Below are positions 1 through 9,629 of a DNA stretch of 64,000 nucleotides, piece by piece. Both the position numbers and the translations under genes were made by a program. The notes beneath the pieces were generated by a model, which was given only the letters and a program-made list of their open reading frames with translations, did not search any database and was not told where the DNA came from. The stretch's first letter is position 1. Each line of letters starts with the position of its first letter. The DNA lies in assembly GCA_023313575.1 (NCBI GenBank), contig JAJTTP010000003.1:2542001-2606000 (forward strand), given 5' to 3'. Source of the DNA: Eutypella sp. D-1 (Eukaryota > Ascomycota > Sordariomycetes > Xylariales > Diatrypaceae).

Positions 1-167
1 ATCGTGAAATTTGAATACACGCGGTCGGGGTCGCCTTTTGTGTAAGCCATTTCCGTGAGGCTGTATACCACGTTCAAGGTCGACATGAGATCGTCTTTTC
101 TTCGCAGCGCCTCGCGATAAACCATTACCCAACGCACCCGTCGTGGTGAACTGATGGGTGCGACCAT
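1..167 (-). CDS. Possible N-terminal part of an unrecognised protein, running off the left edge
   Basis: An ATG at 165-167 opens a minus-strand frame of 55 codons without a stop up to the window edge. The translation is mixed in composition and protein-like (it contains RWVMVYREALRRKDD and TLNVVYSLTEMAY), whereas the other strand is interrupted. No family is recognised and no splice sites were placed, so this could be a first exon or a chance frame. It is reported because the rest lies outside the window and cannot be judged here. Confidence 0.3.
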   Translation of the reverse strand, partial: MVAPISSPRRVRWVMVYREALRRKDDLMSTLNVVYSLTEMAYTKGDPDRVYSNFT

Positions 168-1154
168 TGGAAACTAACGTGCCACGCTTGCCCACCATCG
201 TGAAGCTACCGTACTTAGGTAGTTATGTTGTGCACTTGGCAAACAAGCTAACTACTATCTGTAAGTCAATGATTGACGTTGGCCAAGAATGGCGTCTTAG
301 GGCGGCTGGGCGTCTCAAGGGCATCAGGGGCGTGTGTTTTCTAGGCCTGGTGCTGATTGTAGCGTCCGGGTGCAGTGAATGAATGTTTCACATTCTCATA
401 TCTCAGGACTGCCTGGCTTACCTAGACCTAGGCTGAAAGGTTGTAGCTTCAAGCCGGCATTTGAGCATTCAAAATTTGAATACCTAGATTAAAAGGATGA
501 CATAACTACATAAAGCTGAGTTAGGACTTTACTTCGACGTAAGAAGAAGAGTTGACTCTCAGTTACTGGAAATTGATGACAACTACATACCGACCTACCT
601 TACCTAGGTACCCTGACAACCTGACAGCATGACTCTGTACCTGGCTGGCATATTTACTTGGGTACGGAGTACTTAGGTAGGGACTCAAGGTTGCTTCAGG
701 TACCTACATGTAGCTAGGTAGGTACATGTATGTAGGTAAGTACCTACATATAGGTACTGATTGGGATTCCTTGGCACCTTCGATCACCTCTATGTGGGTA
801 GATCCAACCTACAAGGCAGCCAAAAACCAGCTAGTTATGCTGATTGGCTCTTTTTATATCTAACTCTTACATCTCTTTCGCCCCTATAACGTCATCATCA
901 GAGGCCTGATAGGTACCTAGATAGTCCACGCTCCTACGATTCCTCAATTCCTACTACATGTAATTAGATACCGGAAAGTCAGCACATGGGTTGATAGGGC
1001 AAGATAGGCCAGCTGAACTTGGCTCCACCTTCATATTGTCATCTATTGTCACCTTGCAACTCCCAGATAGCTAGGAGAGGAGGGCAAAACCGCCGTAATG
1101 CCAAGATATATACCGAAAAGCGGTTCCCCAGTTGCCCAGCCGAACCAAGTTGTG
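168..1154. other. Gene-less stretch with TACCTAGGTA-type motifs
   Basis: No supported gene. The stretch 600-760 is dense in short alternations of TAGGTA and TACCTA, including the palindrome TACCTAGGTA near 604 and several GTAGGTA/TACCTAC units between 680 and 757. The same motif recurs in many other intergenic regions of the window. A 74-codon plus-strand frame at 158-382 has no recognisable features. Confidence 0.5.
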
Positions 1155-1568
1155 TCAAGTGCCTGACACGTCCTTCTGAGGTGATTTGGCGCTGGCTGTT
1201 GTTGCAGGCACCAGTCGGTGGATGTCGACAGATTTAAATTTAGAACCGCATTGCACTTGGCAACTTGAAAAATTCATTCCTACTTCCGCCAATTCCTGAC
1301 ATAGCTGGCCCTTAAGATCGTGGACCACGCGCTCACGCTTGGGGTCCTTGTGAATGGCCATGAGTAGCTCGTCATTCGCATCATGTACCGAATAGACCAC
1401 TTGCGGTTCAAGAGGTTTGTATTGACGCCCTAAGAACGGTGTGGGGTCACGCCTAATAGCAGCTTGGTGGTCGGCGAAGCTATGTCCTAATATCAGCATA
1501 GCAATGTACCGACCGGGAAAGATGATGTCGTTAGGCTGAAATTGTAGGGAAGCGCATCTCGATCCGTA
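1155..1568 (-). CDS. Unrecognised open frame, possibly a gene fragment
   Basis: The minus-strand frame is open from about 1568, just after an in-frame TAA, to a stop at 1155; the first ATG is at 1499, giving 114 aa. The translation is protein-like, with an even mix of residues and no low complexity. Around the ATG it reads NDIIFPGRYIAMLILGHSF, followed by an acidic/basic stretch (HDANDELLMAIHKDPKRER). The frame is equally good upstream of the ATG, which hints at a 5'-truncated gene or a missing upstream exon. No family is recognised. It sits 550 bp from the 3' end of the subtilase gene, on the same strand. Confidence 0.3.
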   Translation of the reverse strand, partial: YGSRCASLQFQPNDIIFPGRYIAMLILGHSFADHQAAIRRDPTPFLGRQYKPLEPQVVYSVHDANDELLMAIHKDPKRERVVHDLKGQLCQELAEVGMNFSSCQVQCGSKFKSVDIHRLVPATTASAKSPQKDVSGT

Positions 1569-2047
1569 TTAAGCGACATTACCTCTTGATATAATACAAG
1601 AAATGGAATATTCACAGTTGGTATTAGTCACAAGTAAGGAAGGTCAGATATGCCGTACTTATTATCGACCTGTCGAATCCTAGAATCCACTAATATTTTG
1701 AAAGGGGGCGACACTGCGGTGCCGCTAGCGCAATCCGCGGCATAGCCGCGCTATAACTATTAGTACGATACTAATAACTACTTAAGTACCTAGGTATGTA
1801 TGGACATATAGGGGTTACCAGCCCCTTAGGTAGGTCGGGAGAAAGAATGACGGCAGTTTGGCACACACGACGTATAAGCCAGAAAACTATCTACATGGAT
1901 AGGCGCAACATGGCATATGTAAAAGCACTGTTTGAGTAAATGGGATATTAAGAGGGATATGTATTACAGGCACCTTTTGACCTTTCGACATTCTAGTTCC
2001 TGACAGTAAAACACGGGTGGGTGATTCCGCCAAGCAGACCTCATTAT

Positions 2048-3527
2048 CTATGAGATTTCCTCGTCGATATCCATCATGTCTGGACTGCCACCGTTCGAAG
2101 CTCCTCTTGTACCAACATAAGCATACGGGTGACTTTGATCCCGGTTTGGGTTGTTGGCCCCCGTTTGGAACATCAACGCCGTGGTACCCTGTGGCACGCC
2201 TTGGACACCATTTTTAATTGCATTCTGCCCGATCCGCTCCAAGATTTTGTTGACATCTCGCCCTATAACGGATGATTCGTAACTCCAGATCAATGCAGCC
2301 GCACCAACAACCCACGGGGCGGCAAAGCTGGTCCCAGTAGAAGTCACCCAGTTTCCTTGGTGGTCTTTGGTGTCGACTTCTTCACCAGGTGCCCAAATAT
2401 CCAGTGCAGCACCATAGTTTGAGCTTGGGTGCTTAGATCCGCTTTTGGCCTGGTTACCAACAACAAGTACATCTTTCATTGATTGAGGCACCATGTCGAG
2501 ACCGATGTCTCTATTGTCATTACCGGCGGCCGCGACGATTAGAACACCTTCGTTTTTGATTTTGCTCAAACCCTGCTGCAGTGCGGGTGATGTCTGGCAC
2601 GTTGACCCCAAACACTGAGAAAAGTTTATAATGGTGCCTGTCGGTACACCTTCCTATACGTTTTTCAACACGTTAGCATCTATCCCGCTCGGTATACTTA
2701 GAGTTCGCTTTTCTTACTCTTTCCGCTAGATCGGTCTCTCTCGCCCAGATATCCTCAATCGCCTGGAGCGAAAGATCCATCGACCAAGTACCCGAGCAGT
2801 AGTTTTTGACGCTGATGATATTGACATTGGGTGCGACTCCAATGTCCTTACCACCGATGATAGCTGCACAGCCAGTGCCATGGCCCATATTGTCAATAGA
2901 ATCCTCTCCGTTCCAGCAATAGGGTGAGCGGTCCCTCTGGTTTTGGACATTCAGCCACCAGAGTCGATCATCATCGACTTGGTCGTTTGGGTTGACGCCG
3001 CTATCAATCACGTACACGTTCACATCATAACCAGCATCCTTCAGGGTCCGCATCTCTTGCTCATTGGTGGCCCCACTGGCAATCTTCCAGTTCATGACGA
3101 GTGGACGTGCTACCCATTCCCAGCGCTTTTTGAAAAGCGACCGATCCTTATTTCCGAGGGGCGATTTCGCAGGTTTTGTTTTGATCTTGGGGTCATATTT
3201 GTGCAAGGTGTTTTGTTGCACAATTTTAACACCTGGGTCCAGACGCACAGCCTCAATCACGGAAGGCTTCTTGAAGACGGCGCGGTACCCGTTAAGATTC
3301 TTAAAGAAACTAAAGCTGCTTGCCACTTTGGAAATATCAACTTTAATGTTGGTATTGTGATCAGCCAGAGTATGTTTATCGTGAAACATGACAATGTATG
3401 AGTCTTTGACAGCAGTAATTCCAGGCCCCTTGGGCACTTGAATAGGTAGTTGTTTACTTGACCGTGGCGCTATTTTCGCGAAAGAGGGTAAAGCCCCCAA
3501 AAGGAGGGGTATAAAAGCCAGACGCAT
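2048..3527 (-). CDS. Secreted subtilisin-like serine protease (peptidase S8 with I9 propeptide)
   Basis: Secreted endopeptidase, 471 aa from two exons: 3527-2718 and 2653-2048. The 64 bp intron (2654-2717) has donor GTAAGA, a perfect TGCTAAC branch and acceptor TATAG, in phase 0. An upstream in-frame ATG at 3629 exists, but the ATG at 3527 opens directly into a signal peptide (MRLAFIPLLLGALPSFA) and is preferred. An I9-type propeptide follows (residues about 40-110). The catalytic triad is complete: Asp175 (VYVIDSGVN), His216 (GHGTG) and Ser379 (GTSFAAPWVVG), with oxyanion Asn315 in AAAGNDN. The residue after GHGT is Gly, where His is usual in proteinase K relatives. The C-terminus is short, with no GPI signal or extra domain. 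Likely nutritional or host-tissue degradation; substrate unknown. The gene appears intact. Confidence 0.9.
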
Positions 3528-3629
3528 TGTGAGAATGAACAGCCTCAACTGAACGAGTATTTTCGAAATCTTATGTGAGATAATTATGAGCAAGGTGGAA
3601 ATTGCGGTTGAGTTTAACATGAGCCTCAA

Positions 3630-4803
3630 TAAAGTGCCTAGTTTGAAAGCAATGGGTTGCTTATATTATATATATAAGTAGACATCAGTGACACGATGAC
3701 ATGCATTGCATTCCTTATACGTATATGAGATAAATATCACTTGGTATATCGGGTCACCGCCACATAAAGATCTTCTCACTTTTGTTCCCGACCTCCGTAT
3801 GTAATACGCCTCCGGCCCATTGACAGTTTTAGATCTGATTTGGGTTTCGACCTGTTGAACTAAATCCTACGAACCGGATATTGGATATCATGTGACAAGT
3901 TAATACCGATCCAAATATGGGTAACCACATCAAAAAAAAAAAAAAAAAGTCTATTTAGAACTCCTAAGAAAGGAATTACTCCAGCTTCAGGCAAATATGG
4001 AGAAGAATCTTTAGATACTATAGCTTGGTCCCGGGTTAAATGTCAATTTTAGAGTGTTAGATTATGTTTTCAAGCAGACTGCCTCAACGTAGTCAAAATA
4101 TCGCCGTTCATAGACAGACTAGTCCTGAACGGGCATTCGAGGTACGGATGCGGAAGAAGAGGGAAAATGCATTTTAATCGCACTCATGGAATTAGTAGGT
4201 ATTTATTTTGAGCATTCCGCCTGGCCCACTATGAAGCCCACTCGGCGTCATCTCTCGACCTACTCCGTAGTCATACATTACAGGTTATCCAGCGGCCATG
4301 ATGGCATCGAGGACGGAACGAATACCGAAGTGTGGAAGGTGGAAACAATAGGCATTGGCGAAGTTTCTATACGAACTGTAGTAGCTACCTAGGTAGGGAG
4401 TAAGAGGCTGCTTGGGTTGCCAGAAGCGAATCACATCCATTATGACGTCGGATTTCTTGGCTCTAGGCTGGCCTAAACTGGTCATTTACCACCAAGGCCA
4501 ACCCTCGCCCCGAGAAAATTTCGAGCGCGCAATCACAGCACGGAATTAATTCTATCCCTGGAAGCAGTTTCTCAAGAACTAATCAAGCCGTCAAGCTATC
4601 GTGGAACTTTCGTAGACTATATAGCCTGCTTATATATGAGGTAACGAGTGTGTGATTAAACAACAATATTCCAGAAATCTTTGTTGCTTGTCGATTACTG
4701 GTAAACATGACTTTTACCGCTAACTTACCGACCCTGGCCCATAATCCTTTGCCGCTCTGGGCACTCATCTCGTCTCAATCAGCATATTCCGTGGTAATCA
4801 CTA
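3630..4803. other. Gene-less stretch between protease and GH64 relic
   Basis: No supported gene. It holds a homopolymer run of 17 A at 3932-3948, a short AT-rich alternation at 3661-3680 just upstream of the protease gene, and one CTACCTAGGTAG motif at 4386-4397. Short frames at 4186-4485 and 4583-4768 show no domain or codon signal. Confidence 0.45.
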
Positions 4804-5439
4804 TTATATGCCACCACCGATAAAAACTTCCAGAAGCACCGGGTTGACACCGGTGACGGAACCAGCTATATCCGCGGAGTTGGGTGGGTGAACATCATCG
4901 TAGGGAAATGCATAGCCTTTTCCGTCGAGTTCATGTAGGTGCACAAGCCGACTATAATGGTTGGTTGGATTGACGGTATACCAGGAGTCGTTACCCAGAG
5001 AAGGGATGACGTTACCGCCAGGGAGCAATAGTTCAGAACGATGGAATGCAGCGCAAAAGCGAACCAGTATGCGCTTATGAAGCTCATCGCCGACGTTGGC
5101 GAAAGGACCCGAATCGCAGCCGAAGATATTCTTGGAACTAGGTTTATGGAACGGGATGCTGTCGCCCTGGCACCGAAGCTCGTCGCCGGTGTCTGTAACG
5201 CGGCAACTAACAAGGCCAAAGGAATCAACCTGAGTGTTGACGGTTAGATCTTCATGTGCGTACTTGGCATACACCTCGTCAACATATGCGGTATAATAAT
5301 CAGCCATAGCACCAGGATGGTTCGAGATATATATCCCAGGTGATCGGATGCGGATCAATTGAATTTCACCGCCTGCTGCGCACAAATCGTCCCAGGGCTG
5401 TCCGTCCTGAGCCTGCTCTTTGAAGCCGGCTCGAAGGGT
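4804..5439 (-). pseudogene. Truncated GH64 beta-1,3-glucanase (C-terminal part only)
   Basis: The frame from 5439 to the stop at 4804 encodes about 211 residues that read as the C-terminal half of a glycoside hydrolase family 64 endo-beta-1,3-glucanase (thaumatin-like fold). It contains FKEQAQDGQPWDDLCA, then the ISNHPGAMADYYTAYVDEVY segment, GCDSGPFA, RFCAAFHRSEL, NPTNHYSRLVHLHE and the family-typical end DGKGYAFPYDDV. Directly upstream there is an in-frame TGA (5440-5442), and the sequence beyond it does not resemble the N-terminal half of GH64 in any frame examined. No plausible splice acceptor rescues it, so signal peptide and N-terminal domain are missing. The retained part has no internal stop, which suggests a recent truncation, or a short protein expressed from a new start (in-frame ATG at 5302-5304). 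Confidence 0.8.
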
Positions 5440-5442
5440 TCA

Positions 5443-7593
5443 GGAACTGTCGTTTTCTATTGTGTTGTCCCTTTGTTGAAACGGCGAGGATCGGGAACCA
5501 ACAGTCACAATCGTTTAGCACTGGAAACTGTATGGCTACTTATAATCATGCCTAGTCCTGCTACACCTCACTCTGGGTATGATCTATTTGGAGAACATAA
5601 AGATATTAACGATCAGCCTGTCGACCGCCTGTCTCTCTGGCTCTCATAGTTCCCGAACGATTCGGTCGAATCTCCAGTATATGTGCTACAGCGCCACTCG
5701 TATCTGCAATATGATGACGGCTTGTTTTACTGATTGTGACATAACGATGTCACGATTAATCCTGTCTCCGGGAACCTTCTTGTAGTACCATGGCCTCTTC
5801 ATCGGTAAGGGACCAAGCTACTCAAAACCAAGAAAAAGAAAATAAAAGCCGGAGACTGAGTAAACACGAAGGTTATTCGGATTGGTGATGGACTTTTCAC
5901 CAATCAGATAATATTTCTTCTGATATAGCCACCCATAGAACATATCAATTACTAAGTTTCTTACACAGTATAAATGGTTCACAGCTGGTATAACTATAAC
6001 GTAATGAACAACGCTCTATCTACCTCGCAAAGACTTCACCTCGGTTTCTCTATTAGGCCGCTCGTTCTGTCAGCAATTATTGCTGACACCTGAATGATCG
6101 CCTCCTAGAATTGATGATCAACGGCCCCAATTCACGCATTAAAAGGTTCACAAGGGTGGCCATTGACGTAGTCGGCTACTGGAGAATGATCTAGGGTATG
6201 TAGGGACTAATCAGTACAGGAAAAAGTGAACATAACACTCGGCGAAACTAAACGTCATGGGAATATGGAGAAGCTTCTAAGTAGGCGTAGCCTGGTTCAC
6301 AATTGAACATTTACAGAACCTACCTAGGAAGGATTAAGGTGCAACACCCGACGCACCAGAGGGCCAAGCCACCTCGTGGTGGGAGAATTACTCGCCAGCT
6401 TCAGCAAGTAGGGAAGTCTGCAGTTCTCATTGCCAGATAGTGTTGAATGATATGGCCCCTCTAATCGTACCGATGTGGCATCGCCTTTCTCCTTGATGCT
6501 TATCGCGTGATGTAGGCCAGGGGCGTTAGCAGCAGCCCTCTCCTATCTACGGACTATGTAGACTAGACTCTTCAGTAAATACGGACTCTAACTATGCATG
6601 TAATATAGATCAAAGTTCAATAATTATTTCACCTCACATCTACCCACATTATCGAGCTATTCCATGGTGACCCTGCGGCCATTATCACTCCGCACCGAAT
6701 CCACTGGCAGTTTTAAATCGACCTTAAGTTTCTAAGGGGAGGGCGCTGCTAGCGCCCCCCTAACCCTTCGTCACGTGACATATCCGAAGAGTCGCATGCC
6801 AATGTGCTACTTGATGGATGTCTATACGCAATTTGAGCCGGAAGTATCTCCGAGTTTGCGCCGATTCAGAAGTGGGATTCTATAAAGGGAAGGATTGAGA
6901 ACAGCATAGTCAAGAAAAAGACTTCGCGGGAGCCCTCATCGTAGCACTATCGTGTTCACCGATTGAATGGAAAGTTGATCTCTGGTCAGCACTCTATCGC
7001 TCAGTAATCAATTTGCCTCTCAAGGAGCTGTGTGACCTCGTAATGCAACCCAATCACACTTGCTCCCTTCTCATTCTAAGCTTCGATTTCGTCACTACCA
7101 TTCGCCTCGGCAACTCCGAAGGTGTGCACTCAATGGGCTTCATAACTTGCACCAGCAATTTTCATTCAGCTCTCCATAATACGCTTCGACATTGGCCCTC
7201 GTTGATCTTTGGCCTATCACAGAAGCTTTTTACTCCAAGGGCTCTATGTTGTCAGATTTGATCTCAACGTTAAGCTATGCAAGTGAATCAGAGTTATCAG
7301 CAAGACAAGTTTTAATGCGATTATTATATTCAGCCACTTTATAACTCTGACGATGTGTCAGCAGCGCTTCATAGTCATGATGTTAAAGTTGAATATGAAT
7401 GGTAGCATCAAGTGACCGGAACATACTTCTCCGTGGGAGCTCTTAGATATAAATAGTTACGCCATCTTCTAAACTGGCTCTGGATCATCTTCTCTCTCCA
7501 TGCTACTCAGCCTAGCGCAGTCTCGACAGTAGGAAAAAGTCCGAACACGCCATATAATTACTTATAAACTTGTTCTTCTTCCCCGATTTCAAA
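5443..7593. other. Gene-less stretch
   Basis: No supported gene over 2.1 kb. Short frames (5579-5785, 7013-7261) lack domain or splice-site support. If the missing half of the GH64 gene was ever here, it is no longer readable on either strand. Confidence 0.4.
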
Positions 7594-7939
7594 ATGTTGC
7601 CCAAATACGCGTACTACATCATTGCGATCGCCTCCTCTGCGGCCGCATCACCTCTTGCCGCACAGAACGACACGTGCTGGACCGGGCAAATTCACAGTCC
7701 ATGCAATGGCGCCCAGACTGGATGCACTCCTGACGGAATCCTAGTAAGTGTGATTGATCATTTCCATAGTGATCAGAGCCCTCTTACCGCTATAGTTCAA
7801 AAACTAGAGATATTAATGGTGTATTTCCGGTCAGGTTCACTGTGACGGCTTCAACCAGATGGTTTTCGGCAGTATGTGCGGCGGTGCATTTGAACAAGGG
7901 ACTTGCCATTACGATGCCAGCTGCAATGCCTCATGTTGA
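7594..7939 (+). CDS. Small secreted cysteine-rich protein (84 aa, 8 Cys), candidate effector
   Basis: Two exons, 7594-7743 and 7835-7939, joined in phase 0 by a 91 bp intron with donor GTAAGTG and acceptor GGTCAG. The product is 84 aa. Residues 1-23 form a signal peptide (hydrophobic YYIIAIASSAAASP, cleavage probably near AA/QN). The mature chain of about 60 residues contains eight cysteines and nothing else in the way of domains, enough for four disulfides, and ends with Cys followed by the stop. The even cysteine number, small size and isolated position in a gene-poor tract are typical of fungal effectors or antimicrobial cysteine-rich proteins. No named family was recognised, so the role is inference; apoplastic protease inhibitor, toxin-like and antifungal roles are all open. 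It is too short to be noticed without splicing, because the intron breaks the frame. Confidence 0.7.
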
Positions 7940-9143
7940 TGGACCTGCCTTGAGGGCTTTCTGTTGGAAGCAGGCTATGGAACGACCCATCCCAATAGGA
8001 TACGGAGGTTTTATCCTCATAGGATAGTAGATCATTTCATTATTACGGACTAGGCATTTCGCACCGCAATATTGCTGCCTAATCGTGGGTTCCTGCGCAC
8101 AAAATTGTCTACACCTGTGTTGCTGCACTGACTGATAGTGCTGATGATGAACACTTTTAAGAACCTTCAAGGATAGTTAGTCAGTAGCAAATTTCATATT
8201 ATGTAAACCGGGATCTTCTCCATGCTACAGAACGGAACAATACGCCACTTAGCCGGATTTACAGGTCAGCTGTTGATTTCAAAGTGCATGACATCTAAAT
8301 AGTTGGCTGAGGCGGTGTTATTTTTGCGCCTACCGGCCCGTGCTACGACGACCCTAGAGCCATCGTGTAAATAGATCAAGACGATATACAGCTTTTTCTT
8401 TATTAAGGCCAAGACATTTAGTCATTGTCATTCGATGGATGTTTCTATTGTTGTCGTCTTTCTAAGGCCGCTAAGTTGAGAGTGGAATGACCACCTTCAT
8501 GAGAGAGGACATCAGGGGATTTAGGTGTAATGTCGTTAAGAGGAGACGTAAGAGATGTCAGTTACCAATTCCAGCTGGGCTTGGTATGCATCTGAGAATG
8601 CTACGAGAATCGATAGTCTACCAATCATGTACCGGCCCTAAAAGGGTGCCTGAAATCGCAGGGCCCGGCTTGTGGTGCTGGCCGGCCGTGGCCCCCGATT
8701 ATGTGGGTCATTACCGGGGTGAGGACGGATCTGGGGAATCTTGGCCAGGAACCACGTGTGCCAGGCAACAGAATAAATATAAAAAACTTCTGGATCTTCG
8801 GGGGCTAGACCGGAACAAGCCGCCGCTTCTTACAAACATGCTGCAAATAGAAGCCGACAATAAGTCGATATCTCGTTGTCACCGTTGATCGCTCAAAATT
8901 GGAGCTGGAGCGCATCAAAACTCCACTTAGCTGAGAGGATGTTTGGTGGAGCAGATGGCTATACCTTCGGGCCCGAGCTCGTCGGATAGACGTGAATGAA
9001 GATTATAAAAAGATGCAGTCGAGCACGAAACATGGAAACAATATTCTAGAACAGCATCGACAACACCTAAGCAGCAGAGCAGTCATACTACATAACTCCC
9101 AAGCAACTCCATCATCACCGCCGCCACCACCACAACGACAATC
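7940..9143. other. Gene-less stretch between two small secreted proteins
   Basis: No supported gene. A 133-codon plus-strand frame at 8487-8888 begins with ATG but is rich in Arg and Trp/Pro, has no signal peptide or known motif, and no splice partners. It is left uncalled. Confidence 0.4.
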
Positions 9144-9629
9144 ATGTACTTCACCGTCTTCGTATCGACTCTCGTGGCCACGGCCTCCGCTGCTGTTATG
9201 CAGGTATGCAATTGTTTCCGCATCTCCGTCAATCCAGCCGTCTGGACACTAACAAGCCCGTGTTTCTAGGGCCAGTCTCAGACTTCGAACTTGGAAGCCC
9301 GCCAGTTCGCGGGCGGCAAGTGCACGTTCAACATGGAGCAATTCAAGGGAACTGAGGAGGTGCCCGCTTACTTCACTGGCGAGTCCCTCGACGGCACCGG
9401 GGAGCAGATCGGCTTCTACAAGCAGGACTTTTTGGGCGGCGGCTACCCCGTCGTCATCCGGGGCTTCCCCGAGTTTCTGCTGGTCGTCAAGGACCAGGAA
9501 GACAATGATGACACCGCGCCGGTCGAGTTCCAGTACTTCTGCCAGAAGTGGAAGAGCGACAGCAAACAGTGCGAGCAGACCGAGTATACTGGCGAGAGCC
9601 GCAACATCTCGTGCACTTTCGACTGCTGA
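9144..9629 (+). CDS. Small secreted protein (139 aa, five Cys in mature chain)
   Basis: Two exons: 9144-9203 and 9270-9629. The 66 bp intron has donor GTATGC, branch CACTAACA and acceptor TTTCTAG, in phase 0. Exon 1 encodes almost exactly a signal peptide (MYFTVFVSTLVATASAAVMQ), and exon 2 the mature chain of about 119 residues. That chain is acidic and aromatic, with five cysteines, the last being the C-terminal residue. After an N-terminal ARQFAGGKC segment it has a repeated-strand look (YFTGESLDGTGEQIGFYKQ, then GGGYPVVIRGFPEFLLVVK), suggesting a compact beta fold. No family is recognised. Exon 2 is clearly more GC-rich than the flanking DNA, consistent with real coding sequence. A secreted effector or small cell-wall-associated protein is plausible. 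Confidence 0.7.

Noticed and set aside
8487..8888. 133-codon ATG frame between the two small secreted proteins
   Set aside because: No signal peptide, domain or splice sites; composition not convincing.
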